Origin: Pseudomonas deceptionensis
GTDB taxonomy: Bacteria; Pseudomonadota; Gammaproteobacteria; Pseudomonadales; Pseudomonadaceae
Assembly: GCF_900106095.1 (NCBI RefSeq)
Contig: NZ_FNUD01000002.1
Location: forward strand, 4,175,501 to 4,239,500
DNA: 64,000 nucleotides
Direction: 5' to 3'
Shown here: piece after piece, positions 17,359-26,616 of the stretch
How positions within the stretch are numbered: the stretch's first letter is position 1
Layout of the letters: each line of letters starts with the position of its first letter
Notes under the pieces: model-generated
Database searches by the model: none
Told to the model about the DNA's origin: nothing
What the model saw: the letters and a program-made list of their open reading frames with translations, nothing else
Program-made: the position numbers and the translations under genes

Positions 17359-18450
17359 TTACAACTGGCCCAGCACAGGAGTGCTCACGCGCACATCAGC
17401 GTTCTGGCCGCGGTGGCGCAGCAGGTGGTCCATCAACACAATGGCCATCATGGCTTCGGCGATCGGCGTGGCACGGATGCCCACACACGGGTCATGGCGG
17501 CCCTTGGTGATCACATCCACCGGGTTGCCATGCACGTCGATCGAGCGCCCCGGGGTGGTGATGCTCGACGTCGGCTTCAACGCCAGATGCGCCACAATCG
17601 GCTGACCGGAAGAAATGCCGCCCAGGATGCCGCCCGCGTTATTGCTGAGGAAGCCTTCAGGCGTCATCTCGTCGCGGTGTTCGGTGCCGCGCTGGGCAAC
17701 GCTGGCAAAACCGGCGCCGATCTCGATGCCTTTAACCGCATTGATGCTCATAAGTGCATGGGCCAGTTCAGCGTCCAGGCGGTCGAAAATCGGCTCACCC
17801 AGACCCGGGATCACCCCTTCGGCAACCACGGTGATTTTTGCACCGACCGAATCCTGGTCACGGCGCAGCTGGTCCATGTAGGCCTCAAGTTCCGGCACCT
17901 TGTCCGGATCCGGGCAGAAGAAGGCGTTGTCTTCGACCGAATCCCAGGTCTTGAACGGGATTTCAATCGGGCCCAGCTGGCTCATGTAGCCACGGATCAC
18001 AATGCCCTGGGTCGCCAGGTACTTTTTGGCAATGGCACCGGCCGCCACGCGCATGGCCGTTTCACGTGCCGAGCTGCGACCGCCGCCGCGGTAATCACGC
18101 TCGCCGTATTTGTGGTGATAGGTGTAGTCGGCATGGGACGGGCGGAACAGGTCCTTGATCGCCGAGTAGTCCTTGGACTTCTGGTCGGTGTTGCGGATCA
18201 GCAGGCCGATGGCGCAACCCGTGGTGCGACCTTCGAAAACCCCGGAGAGGATTTCGACTTCGTCGGCTTCCTGGCGCTGGGTGGTGTGCCGGCTGGTGCC
18301 GGGCTTGCGTCGATCCAGATCACGCTGCAAGTCTTCAAGGGACAGCTCCAGCCCTGGCGGGCAGCCATCAACAATGGCGACCAACGCCGGGCCATGGCTT
18401 TCGCCAGCGGTGGTGACTGTGAACAGCTTGCCGTAGGTATTGCCGGACAT
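17359..18450 (-). CDS. aroC: Chorismate synthase
   Basis: 363 residues. Family blocks are all present: [20 protein letters not shown] at the start, [26 protein letters not shown], and the C-terminal [22 protein letters not shown]. It converts EPSP to chorismate with reduced FMN, the last step of the shikimate pathway. First gene of the aroC-MFS-mtnBDC run on the minus strand. Confidence 0.97.
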   Translation of the reverse strand: MSGNTYGKLFTVTTAGESHGPALVAIVDGCPPGLELSLEDLQRDLDRRKPGTSRHTTQRQEADEVEILSGVFEGRTTGCAIGLLIRNTDQKSKDYSAIKDLFRPSHADYTYHHKYGERDYRGGGRSSARETAMRVAAGAIAKKYLATQGIVIRGYMSQLGPIEIPFKTWDSVEDNAFFCPDPDKVPELEAYMDQLRRDQDSVGAKITVVAEGVIPGLGEPIFDRLDAELAHALMSINAVKGIEIGAGFASVAQRGTEHRDEMTPEGFLSNNAGGILGGISSGQPIVAHLALKPTSSITTPGRSIDVHGNPVDVITKGRHDPCVGIRATPIAEAMMAIVLMDHLLRHRGQNADVRVSTPVLGQL

Positions 18451-18593
18451 GCAGGGCGCTCCGCGAAAATCAGCCGATAAAATTCAGCCTCGATAACTAA
18501 GCGAGCCAGTATACGCAGGCTGCCCTTGTAGTTCATCCTCGAACCTTACTCATCCGGGTTTGTCCAACCGGCACACTAGACAATGATGGCGCT

Positions 18594-19592
18594 ATGATGC
18601 TGCGAATACTCTTTTTAGCACTGACCCTGTTTGGCACCCAGGCCCTGGCGGCACCCCCCTCTAATGTCTTGCTGCGACCCATCGAGCTCGATACTGGCTC
18701 CGGCACGCTTTACGGCTCGCTGGTGCTGCCCAAAAGCAGCCAGCCTGTGCCCGTGGTGCTGATCATTGCAGGCTCCGGCCCTACTGATCGCGATGGCAAC
18801 AACCCCATTGGCGGGCGCAACGACAGCCTGAAAAAACTGGCATGGCGCCTGGCGCAAAACAACATTGCCAGCGTGCGCTTCGACAAGCGCGGCATCGCCC
18901 AAAGCCAGCCGGCCGGGCCTGATGAACGACAGTTGAACCTCGATCAATACGTGACTGACGCTGTCGCCTGGGGCGACAAACTCAAGAGCGACCCGCGTTT
19001 TGGCAAGGTGTTTGTACTGGGGCACAGTGAAGGTGCGCTGATCGCCAGCCTTGCAGCGCCACGCATCGGCGCTGCCGGGGTGATCTCCATTGCGGGCACC
19101 GGGCGCCCGGTAGGTGAGTTGTTGCGCGAGCAACTGCAACGCAACAAGTTGCCCCCTGCCCTGCTGCAACGCAGTTTTGAACTGATCAGCACCCTCGAAG
19201 CCGGACGCACGGACGACAATGTGCCCAAGGACCTCGAAGTGATCTTCCGGCCCAGCGTGCAGCCTTACCTGATCAGCCTGCTGCGCTACAACCCGGCCAC
19301 CGCCTTTGCCGCCATGAAAATGCCGGCACTGATCATTCAGGGCACCCACGACATCCAGGTCGAGGTCAAAGATGCACACCTGCTCAAGGCCGCCAAACCC
19401 GATGCCGTGCTGACGCTGATCAATGGCATGAACCACGTGATGCGCATTGTGCCCATGGACATGAAGCGTCAGATCCAGTCCTACAACGACCCCAATCAGC
19501 GGCTCGCGGGGGAACTGGGGGATCGAACTGTGCGCTTTATCACGAAAGTGAACGCCGGCCAGCCCTTCAGTAGTGCGCATAACGGCCGATAA
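18594..19592 (+). CDS. Exported alpha/beta hydrolase
   Basis: 332 residues. A signal peptide (MMLRILFLALTLFGTQALA, cleavage near residue 20) is followed by an alpha/beta-hydrolase domain: IIAGSGPTDRDGNNP, SVRFDKRGIAQS, nucleophile elbow GHSEGA, and the late NGMNHVMRI histidine. Probably periplasmic esterase/peptidase-like. A second ATG directly after the first is equally possible. The gene is divergent from aroC. Confidence 0.88.
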   Translation: MMLRILFLALTLFGTQALAAPPSNVLLRPIELDTGSGTLYGSLVLPKSSQPVPVVLIIAGSGPTDRDGNNPIGGRNDSLKKLAWRLAQNNIASVRFDKRGIAQSQPAGPDERQLNLDQYVTDAVAWGDKLKSDPRFGKVFVLGHSEGALIASLAAPRIGAAGVISIAGTGRPVGELLREQLQRNKLPPALLQRSFELISTLEAGRTDDNVPKDLEVIFRPSVQPYLISLLRYNPATAFAAMKMPALIIQGTHDIQVEVKDAHLLKAAKPDAVLTLINGMNHVMRIVPMDMKRQIQSYNDPNQRLAGELGDRTVRFITKVNAGQPFSSAHNGR

Positions 19593-19632
19593 ACCGGGGT
19601 CGGCCGCCTTTGCTTTGCTGACACTTCGGGCT

Positions 19633-19899
19633 AGGGTCTGTTGACGTTTGGTTGTGAGCCGCGTCGCTGGGTCAAATTTTGCCAGGCAAGGCGCAGGGCG
19701 AAGGGAATGGTTGTTCCCTTCTCAAGCCCTGCAACGCAGCCTGGCGAAATTTGACACGCGACCCGAAGGGCCGATAGCCCATGTGGCGCAGGGCGGCGTT
19801 GCTCGCAGCTTATTTAGAACAACTAAACCACGCTGCTCGCGCCTTGCCCTGCACCACATGGGCTATCGGCGCGGCCACAACCAAACGTCAACAGACCCT
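19633..19899. mobile_element. 267-bp MITE-like element with 24-bp perfect terminal inverted repeats
   Basis: The ends are exact inverted copies, starting AGGGTCTGTTGACGTTTGG at 19633-19656 and mirrored at 19876-19899. Between them are two long hairpins: one with arms GTCAAATTT..GCCAGGC / GCCTGGC..AAATTTGAC, the other with GCCGATAGCCCATGTG / its complement near 19855-19870. Nothing inside is a credible gene. The whole could fold as a closed cloverleaf. A non-autonomous transposable element is the best reading; no clear target duplication is seen at the edges. Confidence 0.75.
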
Positions 19900-19918
19900 G
19901 GCACAGGATCGAGCCGTT

Positions 19919-20710
19919 ATGAGCGACACCCCATCACAACCCGCCGAGCCTGAAGCTGCGGCCCCGCCCGAGGCGCCGCCGCTGCCTTGGGCCGAGGTAC
20001 AACCCGAGCATTTCAGGCTGCTGCGCCTGGCCCCCTTGCAGACCGACCGCCACACCGGCGGGCGGCCCTTGCGCTTCGTGCAGTTCGGCCATGCCGAGCG
20101 CCACAGCAAAGACATCAGCCTGCTGCGCCTGAACATCGCGTTGCCCGGTCAGCGGGTGCGCAGCGAGCAAAACCATCTCGATGTGTGGGCCGACCACGTT
20201 ACCCACCGTGTGCGTATCAGCCCTGAACGCGGCATGCAGATCGAACCCCTGAACCGCGGAATTGGCCGGTTTGTGCTGGCCCGGGCCGTGCAGTGGGCAC
20301 AAAAGCGCTGGTCGCATTACCGCATCGATGCCACAGAGCTGGCCAGCAAGGACGCCCTGAGCGAAGACAGCCGCCTGCGTCGCGATCATTTTTTGCGGAT
20401 ACACGGGTTTGATGTGGTGTATGCCGACGCCCAGTTTCTCAAGGCGCGGATCGAAGACGTGAAAGTGGGCGAGCTGCTGGATAGCTGGAACGCCGAAAAG
20501 TTGCAGTTTCTGGAGATTCTTGACGCTGCGCAAATGCTGCAGCAGGCCGAGCAGAACCTGCAGGAACAGGACGTGAAACTGCGGGACAAGGAAGAAAAGC
20601 TCAGCAAGTACCAGCGTGAAGAGACCGGTTTGCGTTTTACCATCACCTGCCTGGTGGCCTTTACGGTGTTCCAGGCAGGCTTGTTGATCTGGATCGCGAC
20701 ACACCGCTAA
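19919..20710 (+). CDS. Unknown tail-anchored protein with GNAT-like region and coiled coil
   Basis: 263 residues in three parts. Residues 1-30 are Pro/Ala/Glu-rich. Residues 30-175 look like an acetyltransferase (GNAT) fold: NRGIGRFVLARAVQWAQKRW resembles the acetyl-CoA helix and RLRRDHFLRIHGFDVVY the family's last helix and strand. Residues about 185-237 are a heptad-rich coiled coil (LQQAEQNLQEQDVKLRDKEEKL), then one membrane helix (FTITCLVAFTVFQAGLLIWIA) close to the C-terminus. The GNAT assignment is an inference. The start codon is 20 bases from the 267-bp inverted-repeat element, so its control region is partly that element. Confidence 0.75.
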   Translation: MSDTPSQPAEPEAAAPPEAPPLPWAEVQPEHFRLLRLAPLQTDRHTGGRPLRFVQFGHAERHSKDISLLRLNIALPGQRVRSEQNHLDVWADHVTHRVRISPERGMQIEPLNRGIGRFVLARAVQWAQKRWSHYRIDATELASKDALSEDSRLRRDHFLRIHGFDVVYADAQFLKARIEDVKVGELLDSWNAEKLQFLEILDAAQMLQQAEQNLQEQDVKLRDKEEKLSKYQREETGLRFTITCLVAFTVFQAGLLIWIATHR

Positions 20711-20761
20711 AACAACGGCTACAGAAAGACTTCAACCGTGGGAGCGTATCTGCATCAGGCA

Positions 20762-21670
20762 TCAGATCCGCGAAGCAAACAGCTCTTGATGCTCGCGGCA
20801 CTGCTCGGCGGTCAGCATGAAAACGCCGTGGCCTCCGCGTTCGAAATCCAGCCAGGCGAAATCGACTTCCGGGTACAGCGACTCGACGTGAACCTGGCTG
20901 TTGCCCACTTCAATAATCAGCAAGCCCTTCTCGGTCAGATGATCCGCCGCCTCGGCCAGCATCCGGCGTACCAGGTTCAAGCCATCGTCGCCACAGGCCA
21001 GACCCAGCTCGGGTTCATGCTGATACTCGGCAGGCATGTCAGCAAAATCTTCAGCATCGACATACGGCGGGTTGGACACGATCAGGTCAAAACGCTGCCC
21101 CGGCAAACCATCAAAGCCATCGCCCTGAACGGTGTATACACGCTCATCGACGCCGTGACGCTCAATGTTCTGATTGGCCACTTCAAGGGCCTCATAGGAC
21201 AAGTCGGCCAGCACCACTTCAGCGTTCTGGAACTCGTAAGCGCACGCAATGCCGATACAGCCCGAACCGGTGCACAGGTCCAGAATGCGCGCAGGCTCGG
21301 CGCCCAGCCAGGGTTCAAAGCGTTTTTCGATCAGCTCGCCAATGGGCGAACGCGGGATCAGCACGCGCTCATCAACTATGAACGACATGCCGCAGAACCA
21401 CGCTTCACCCAGTAGATAGGCCGTCGGCACACGCTCTTCAATGCGGCGCTTGAGCAAATGCTGCAGGTTGACCAGCTCATCGTCTTCAAGGCGGCAATCA
21501 AGGTAGCTATCGGCGATTTCCCACGGCAGGTTCAACGCACCCAACACCAGTTGACGGGCTTCGTCCCAAGCGTTGTCGGTGCCATGACCAAAGAACAGCT
21601 CTTCCCCATGAAAGTGGCTAACGGCCCAGCGAATATGGTCGCGCAGAGTGCGCAGGCGGGAAGTGATCAA
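20762..21670 (-). CDS. prmB: Ribosomal protein L3 N5-glutamine methyltransferase
   Basis: 302 residues. SAM motif [10 protein letters not shown] at 131-140 and the glutamine-binding NPPY at 200-203. The N-terminus [31 protein letters not shown] is PrmB-specific, separating it from PrmC. It methylates a glutamine of ribosomal protein L3. The start is an unusual TTG at 21670: it is the only usable start because a stop lies in frame a few codons upstream, and GAGGAG sits eight bases before it. Confidence 0.93.
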   Translation of the reverse strand: MITSRLRTLRDHIRWAVSHFHGEELFFGHGTDNAWDEARQLVLGALNLPWEIADSYLDCRLEDDELVNLQHLLKRRIEERVPTAYLLGEAWFCGMSFIVDERVLIPRSPIGELIEKRFEPWLGAEPARILDLCTGSGCIGIACAYEFQNAEVVLADLSYEALEVANQNIERHGVDERVYTVQGDGFDGLPGQRFDLIVSNPPYVDAEDFADMPAEYQHEPELGLACGDDGLNLVRRMLAEAADHLTEKGLLIIEVGNSQVHVESLYPEVDFAWLDFERGGHGVFMLTAEQCREHQELFASRI

Positions 21671-21943
21671 TGGTCTTACTCCTCAAAATCGATTGGCGAT
21701 TCTAACAGCCAAACCCTTACGCGCCAAAGTTGTGCCGGACAGTTACACAGAACGCAGTTTTAAAAAGTAAGACTGTCGACCTATAAAAGGTAAATTCGCT
21801 CCATTTTGTACATTTTAGCCCCCTGCCATTTCCCCTTGACATCGCTACAGGCCAACAACCACAACGCTTACACGACTGGCCATTCACATAAACGCTCCGC
21901 CAGTGGAGAATGTCCCAAAAGCCCCATTCAAAGGAGCCCCCGA

Positions 21944-22534
21944 ATGCCCGCTTTAAAGACGATGTTTCAACTCACAGGACGTGGCTATGCCGCGGCCAAC
22001 CTGAGCAATGCCAGCCTGCTGATCATTGATGCGCAAAATGAATACCTGAGCGGTCCTCTGGCCCTGTCAGGGATGGACGCTGCCACCGCCAACATCGGCC
22101 TTTTGCTCGACGCTGCCCGCAAGGCCAAGCGCCCCGTGATCCATATCCGCCACTTGGGCACCGTTGGCGGGATGTTCGACCCCCAGGGTGAGCGCGGCGC
22201 CTTCATCAAGGGCCTTGAGCCCCAGGGCGACGAGCTGATTATCGAAAAACGCATGCCCAACGCCTTCAATGACACCGGCCTGCAAAAAGCCCTTGAGAAC
22301 CTGGGCTCTCTGGATGTGATCGTCTGCGGCTTCATGAGCCACTCCAGCGTCAGCACCACCGTACGTGCGGCCAAAGACTACGGCCTGCGCTGCACGCTGG
22401 TCGAAGACGCCTGCGCCACGCGGGACCTGCCCACCCCGGACGGCATTATCCCGGCCGCACAGGTGCAGAAAACCGAAATGGCCATCATGAACGACAACTT
22501 CGCCACCCTGACGCTGACCAAAAACCTGATTTGA
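21944..22534 (+). CDS. Isochorismatase-like hydrolase with serine at the nucleophile position
   Basis: 196 residues with the same fold as the protein at 752. LLIIDAQNEY gives D29, IIEKRMPNAF gives K102, and CGFMSHSSVSTTVRAA puts S135 where other members have cysteine. The C-terminal LVEDACATRDLP and a second hydrophobic strand complete the fold. The ATG at 21944 has AAAGGAG upstream. Divergent from prmB. The substrate is unknown; with the cysteine missing, amidase chemistry of the usual kind is unlikely. Confidence 0.85.
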   Translation: MPALKTMFQLTGRGYAAANLSNASLLIIDAQNEYLSGPLALSGMDAATANIGLLLDAARKAKRPVIHIRHLGTVGGMFDPQGERGAFIKGLEPQGDELIIEKRMPNAFNDTGLQKALENLGSLDVIVCGFMSHSSVSTTVRAAKDYGLRCTLVEDACATRDLPTPDGIIPAAQVQKTEMAIMNDNFATLTLTKNLI

Positions 22535-22662
22535 TCGCTGGTGGGCGGCACGCTCCAACCGCCCATCCGAACACACCATGCCCTGGCCCTATTTCGCTGC
22601 ACTCTGGAACAACCGGCCCATCCCCCTGTCGAAGGGCCGATACCCTTTAAGGAAAGATCGGA

Positions 22663-22983
22663 ATGAAGATCTCCGATGGTTTTGATGCTCGACGTTTACG
22701 CCCCAAGACGCCCAGCAACTGGCGCTCACGCCTGGTGCTGACGTTTGCGGCCCTGCTGGCCCTGCTGGGCGCGTTGCTGCTGCTGGCAGGCGCCGCCAGC
22801 CTGATTGGCCACCCAAGCGCCCTGGGCGAGCTCAATGCCAGCCCCGCAGGTGCAATGCTGGTGCTGGTGTTCGGGCTACTGGTGGGCTGGCTGGGGGTCT
22901 GGATGTGGCGTCGCCGTCGTCGCCAGATGCGCCAGCCCCTGGGGCTGAACATGGCCCCGCACCTGATGAAAAAGCACGACTAA
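22663..22983 (+). CDS. Small two-helix membrane protein
   Basis: 106 residues, no known domain. A basic N-terminus (residues 1-24) is followed by a hydrophobic helix (LVLTFAALLALLGALLLLAGAASL), a short loop, a second helix (AGAMLVLVFGLLVGWLGVWMW) and a cluster of six arginines in RRRRRQMR. Probably inner membrane with both ends in the cytoplasm. AAGGAAAG precedes the start. Followed by smr with a gap of 63 bases. Confidence 0.75.
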   Translation: MKISDGFDARRLRPKTPSNWRSRLVLTFAALLALLGALLLLAGAASLIGHPSALGELNASPAGAMLVLVFGLLVGWLGVWMWRRRRRQMRQPLGLNMAPHLMKKHD

Positions 22984-23046
22984 GGCAGATCCGCCGCCCG
23001 ATCGTCGTCGACTTGGGTAAACTAGCCGCCCTTCGCGGAGGCTGAC

Positions 23047-23604
23047 ATGCAAGACGACGACTTTTCCCTGTTCAAAAACGAGATTCGCGGTGTTAAACCG
23101 ATCAAACATGATCGGGCCGACACCGGCAAACCCAAAGCTGACCGTGCACAGCTGGCCAAACTGCGCCAGAACGCCATCGTGCGCACCAATGCGACCATCA
23201 TTGACGGCTTGTCAGACCAGTTTGTCATTGATGTCGGCCCCGAAGATCAGTTGAGCTGGTCCCGTGACGGTGTTCAAGAAAGCCAGATGCGCAAGCTCAA
23301 ACTGGGCCAGATCGGCTTCGAAGGCAGCCTTGACCTGCACGGCATGACCGTCGAAAAAGCCCGTGAAACCCTCTGGGAATTCCTCGGCGAAGCCACCAGG
23401 CTTGAAGTTCGCTGCGTGCGCGTCACCCACGGCAAGGCCGTACGCCTGGACGGCAAACGCCCGATGATCAAAAGTCACGTCAACACCTGGCTGCGCCAGC
23501 ACGCGCAAGTGCTGGGCTTCTGCTCCTGCCAGGCCAAACACGGTGGCGCCGGCGCGGTCTATGTCATGCTCAAACGCACCATGATGGAAGGTCGCGACGA
23601 GTAA
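23047..23604 (+). CDS. Smr domain protein (SmrA/YdaL-like)
   Basis: 185 residues. The C-terminal half is an Smr domain: [19 protein letters not shown] (the LDxHG motif), [13 protein letters not shown] and [12 protein letters not shown] (the HGxG-type motif is altered to KHGGAG). The N-terminal half is the linker typical of the YdaL/SmrA group. Members have nicking-endonuclease activity in vitro; newer work links Smr domains to ribosome rescue. Upstream of folE on the same strand. Confidence 0.9.
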   Translation: MQDDDFSLFKNEIRGVKPIKHDRADTGKPKADRAQLAKLRQNAIVRTNATIIDGLSDQFVIDVGPEDQLSWSRDGVQESQMRKLKLGQIGFEGSLDLHGMTVEKARETLWEFLGEATRLEVRCVRVTHGKAVRLDGKRPMIKSHVNTWLRQHAQVLGFCSCQAKHGGAGAVYVMLKRTMMEGRDE

Positions 23605-23681
23605 CAGCGTGTCGTCACGCTTGCAGCGTCGTGCCAGCCCCCGTACCCTTACTCTTTGCGAAAAATCCCACAGGTAGATTA

Positions 23682-24227
23682 ATGTCCCTGGAACAAAACT
23701 ACACCGCGATCCTCGGTCAACTCGGCGAAGACGTTTCCCGTGAAGGCCTGCTGGATACGCCAAAGCGTGCCGCCAAAGCCATGCAGTACCTTTGCCGCGG
23801 TTATGAACAAACCCTGGAAGAAGTCACCAACGGTGCCTTGTTCAGCTCTGACAACAGCGAAATGGTACTGGTCAAGGACATCGAGCTTTACTCGTTGTGC
23901 GAACACCACCTGCTGCCGTTTATCGGCAAGGCCCACGTGGCCTACATTCCGAGCGGCAAAGTGCTGGGCCTGTCGAAAGTGGCGCGCATTGTCGACATGT
24001 ATGCCCGCCGTCTGCAGATCCAGGAAAACCTGAGCCGCCAGATCGCCGACGCGGTGATGCAAGTCACCGGCGCCCTGGGCGTTGCCGTGGTGATTGAAGC
24101 CAAGCACATGTGCATGATGATGCGCGGTGTCGAGAAGCAAAACTCGTCGATGATCACTTCGGTGATGCTGGGTGAGTTCCGCGAAAACGCCGCCACGCGC
24201 AGCGAGTTTCTCAGCTTGATCAAGTAA
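23682..24227 (+). CDS. folE: GTP cyclohydrolase I
   Basis: 181 residues. Zinc ligands C73 and H76 are in [10 protein letters not shown] and C144 in [10 protein letters not shown]; catalytic H75 and the [24 protein letters not shown] block are intact. It makes dihydroneopterin triphosphate, the first step of folate synthesis. It ends at LIK, with a strong terminator 19 bases on. The upstream frame to 23631 is not family sequence. Confidence 0.95.
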   Translation: MSLEQNYTAILGQLGEDVSREGLLDTPKRAAKAMQYLCRGYEQTLEEVTNGALFSSDNSEMVLVKDIELYSLCEHHLLPFIGKAHVAYIPSGKVLGLSKVARIVDMYARRLQIQENLSRQIADAVMQVTGALGVAVVIEAKHMCMMMRGVEKQNSSMITSVMLGEFRENAATRSEFLSLIK

Positions 24228-24245
24228 TTGTCGTATCGAAGAAAG

Positions 24246-24270
24246 CCGGCGTTGATCGCCGGTTTTTTTT
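24246..24270 (+). terminator. Terminator after folE
   Basis: CCGGCG, a 5-base loop, CGCCGG, then eight T's. Confidence 0.92.
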
Positions 24271-24327
24271 CGCCTGCCAATTTCAGGTAAGCTGCGCCCC
24301 TTCTTACTCGCCCATGAGGCTTTTACT

Positions 24328-24699
24328 GTGTTTATCAAAGCGCTTCGCGTAGGCCTGGGTCAGCTCATCATCGCTGGCGATTTTGTTACCCGGCCCAGCA
24401 AAAAGCAGCGCCCTGCAGCCGCACAGGCGCAGGTCGATCAAGCTGCAAAAAGCCTGACCCTGTACCAGTTCCATGCGTGCCCGTTCTGTGTAAAAACCCG
24501 CCGCACCCTGCGCCGCCTGAATGTACCGGTGGCCCTGCGTGACGCGAAGAACAACGAGCAGGACCGCCAAACCCTGCTGGAGCAAGGCGGCAAGATCAAA
24601 GTGCCTTGCCTGCGCATCGAAGAAGATGGCAAGACCACCTGGATGTACGACTCCAAGGTGATCATTGATTACCTGAACCAGCGCTTTGCCAACGTATAA
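24328..24699 (+). CDS. Membrane-anchored glutaredoxin-like protein
   Basis: 123 residues. A short hydrophobic stretch at the N-terminus is followed, after residue 43, by a glutaredoxin/GST-N thioredoxin fold with the redox motif C51-P-F-C54 and, later, the cis-proline in KVPCLRI. DYLNQRF ends the fold. The start is a GTG at 24328 with GAGG before it; no ATG is available in frame. The N-terminal segment may hold it at the membrane. Likely substrate: mixed disulfides with glutathione. Confidence 0.85.
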   Translation: MFIKALRVGLGQLIIAGDFVTRPSKKQRPAAAQAQVDQAAKSLTLYQFHACPFCVKTRRTLRRLNVPVALRDAKNNEQDRQTLLEQGGKIKVPCLRIEEDGKTTWMYDSKVIIDYLNQRFANV

Positions 24700-24720
24700 A
24701 CATCACGCCCCACCTACAAA

Positions 24721-24742
24721 AAAACCGGCGCCGGCCGGTTTT
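24721..24742. terminator. Bidirectional terminator
   Basis: AAAACCGGC / GCCGGTTTT around a 4-base loop, with A- and T-runs at both ends, between the convergent glutaredoxin-like and GST genes. Confidence 0.9.
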
Positions 24743-24760
24743 TTTGTGTTCGCAATCAAC

Positions 24761-25363
24761 TCAATCGAGCATGCCCACATGCCGCGGATGGCTCGCCACC
24801 CGCTGCAACCAGGCTTGAATGCCCGGATAGCCGCTCAGATCAAAACCGCCCTGATCGGCCACATGGGTGTAGGCGTACAGCGTGACGTCCGCAATGGAGC
24901 AGTGATCGCCCACCAGATACGGCGTGCGAACCAGTTGCTGCTCCATCACATCCAGCGCCTTGTAACCGCGCTTTTGCAGCTTGCGGTACTCCTCCAGACG
25001 CTCTTGCGGCAGCCCCAGGTAAAACTGGATAAACCGCGCCACCGCAATGTAAGGCTCATGGCTGTATTGCTCGAAAAACTGCCACTGCAACACTTGCGTG
25101 CGCAAACGCGGCTCGGCCGGCAAAAATTCGCTGCCGTCGGCCAAGTAGTTGAGAATCGCATTGGATTCCCACAGACACGTTCCGTCTTCCAGCTCCAATA
25201 CCGGCACTTTGCCGTTCGGGTTTTTCGCAAGGAATTCCAGGGTTTCAGTTTCGCCCTTGAGAATGTCCACCGCGAACCACTGATATTCAAGACCCAGCAA
25301 ATGCAACATCAGCTTGATCTTGTAGCAGTTGCCCGAGTTGTAATCGCCATAAACCTTGAGCAT
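24761..25363 (-). CDS. Glutathione S-transferase
   Basis: 200 residues with a thioredoxin-fold N-terminal domain (MLKVYGDYNSGNCYKIKLML, NGKVPVLELEDGTCLWESNAIL, the cis-Pro and the Glu-Ser that bind glutathione) and an all-helical C-terminal domain with SIADVTLYAY. A serine near residue 10 is the likely catalytic residue. Substrate unknown. Just downstream of the aminotransferase on the same strand (10-base gap), so the two are probably co-transcribed. Confidence 0.92.
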   Translation of the reverse strand: MLKVYGDYNSGNCYKIKLMLHLLGLEYQWFAVDILKGETETLEFLAKNPNGKVPVLELEDGTCLWESNAILNYLADGSEFLPAEPRLRTQVLQWQFFEQYSHEPYIAVARFIQFYLGLPQERLEEYRKLQKRGYKALDVMEQQLVRTPYLVGDHCSIADVTLYAYTHVADQGGFDLSGYPGIQAWLQRVASHPRHVGMLD

Positions 25364-25373
25364 CGCGCCTCCT

Positions 25374-26540
25374 CTAGGCCGCCTGGGCAGCCTGTGCCTG
25401 ACGAATCACGTTAGCCAGGCGCTTGAGGCCTTCGTGCAGACGTGCCGGGTCGATGTGGCTGAAGTTCAGGCGCAGGCTGCCAACGTTCTGATCCGGGTTG
25501 GCGAAGAACGGCTCACCCGGCATGAACGCGACATTCTGTTCCAGTGCAGGCTTGAGCAACGTGCGGGTATCGAACGGCTGCTTGAGGGTCAACCAGAAGA
25601 ACAGACCGCCCTGTGGCACATGCCAGTCGGCAAGGTCCGAGAAGTGCTCTTCCAGCGCCAGCTGAAAGCCATCACGGCGCACGCGGTAGAAATCACGCAG
25701 TTCGGCCAGGTGGTTGCTCATTTTCTCGGTGCCTATCCACTGCAAGGCCTGCCACTGGCCCACACGGTTGGTGTGCAGGTCCGCCGATTGCTTGAGGCGC
25801 AGCAGGTGCGGGTACAGGTCCGGGCTGGCGATCAGGAAGCCGACGCGCAGGCCCGGCAGCAGGGTTTTGGAGACGGTGCCGGTGTAAATCCAGCTGGTTT
25901 TTTTCAGGCGGGAGACAATCGGCGTAGCGCTGCCACCGTCGAAGTTCAGCTCACGGTACGGTTCGTCTTCGATCAGGGTCACGCCGAACTCATCCAGCAA
26001 GGCCGCAACGGCGTCGCGCTTGGATTCGCTGTAACGCACGGCAGACGGGTTCTGGAACGTCGGGATCAGGTAGATGAATGCCGGGTTGTGTTTTTCGAGC
26101 TGCACACGCAATGCAGCCAGGTCCGGGCCATCGGCTTGCAGCGGGAAGCTCAGGCATTCGGCGCCGAACAACTGGAAGATTTGCAGCGCGGCCAGATAAG
26201 TCGGCGCTTCGAGCATGATTTCCGTGCCCTTGTCGATGTACAGCTTGGCCGCCAGGTCGAGTGCCTGCTGCGAACCGCTGAGCACCAGTACCTGGCTCGC
26301 GTCGCAATCCACACCCAGGGCGCGGGCCTCTGCCGCCAGCACTTCACGCAGGGCCGGCTCGCCTTCGCTCATGCCGTATTGGCCCATGGAGGCCGGCATG
26401 TCGGTCCAGTCGACCTTGGGCAGCATTTCCTCGGCCGGCAGGCCACCGGCGAAAGACATGACTTCCGGACGCTGGGCCGCAGCCAGAATTTCACGAATCA
26501 AAGAGCTTTTCAGGCGGGAAACACGTTCGGAGAAGGCCAT
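25374..26540 (-). CDS. PLP-dependent aminotransferase (class I, 2-aminoadipate type)
   Basis: 388 residues. Fold type I features: YGMSEGEPALREVLA, FQNPSA (N164), IEDEPY (D192, Y195), the Schiff-base lysine K225 in GTVSKTLLPGLRVGF (R232 binds phosphate), and a C-terminal LRLNFSHID for the carboxylate. It is closest in pattern to LysN/ARO8-like aminotransferases that accept aminoadipate or aromatic amino acids. Divergent from a MarR regulator and likely controlled by it through the operators at 26575 and 26617. Confidence 0.9.
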   Translation of the reverse strand: MAFSERVSRLKSSLIREILAAAQRPEVMSFAGGLPAEEMLPKVDWTDMPASMGQYGMSEGEPALREVLAAEARALGVDCDASQVLVLSGSQQALDLAAKLYIDKGTEIMLEAPTYLAALQIFQLFGAECLSFPLQADGPDLAALRVQLEKHNPAFIYLIPTFQNPSAVRYSESKRDAVAALLDEFGVTLIEDEPYRELNFDGGSATPIVSRLKKTSWIYTGTVSKTLLPGLRVGFLIASPDLYPHLLRLKQSADLHTNRVGQWQALQWIGTEKMSNHLAELRDFYRVRRDGFQLALEEHFSDLADWHVPQGGLFFWLTLKQPFDTRTLLKPALEQNVAFMPGEPFFANPDQNVGSLRLNFSHIDPARLHEGLKRLANVIRQAQAAQAA

Positions 26541-26574
26541 ACAGATCACCGGTAGCGGAAGTAATTGGAAATAA

Positions 26575-26589
26575 GTCAAACTGGTTGAC
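26575..26589. promoter_or_regulatory. Candidate MarR operator 1
   Basis: GTCAA-N5-TTGAC palindrome in the 82-bp gap between the aminotransferase and marR starts. It lies near the aminotransferase promoter and has the same form as the second site 42 bp away. Confidence 0.6.
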
Positions 26590-26616
26590 CGAAATTACGC
26601 CGCGAAACCTAGATAC

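Noticed and set aside
17413..18480. 355-codon plus-strand ORF
   Set aside because: Antisense to aroC, which is certain.
25356..26555. 399-codon plus-strand ORF
   Set aside because: Antisense to the aminotransferase gene, without a recognisable domain.
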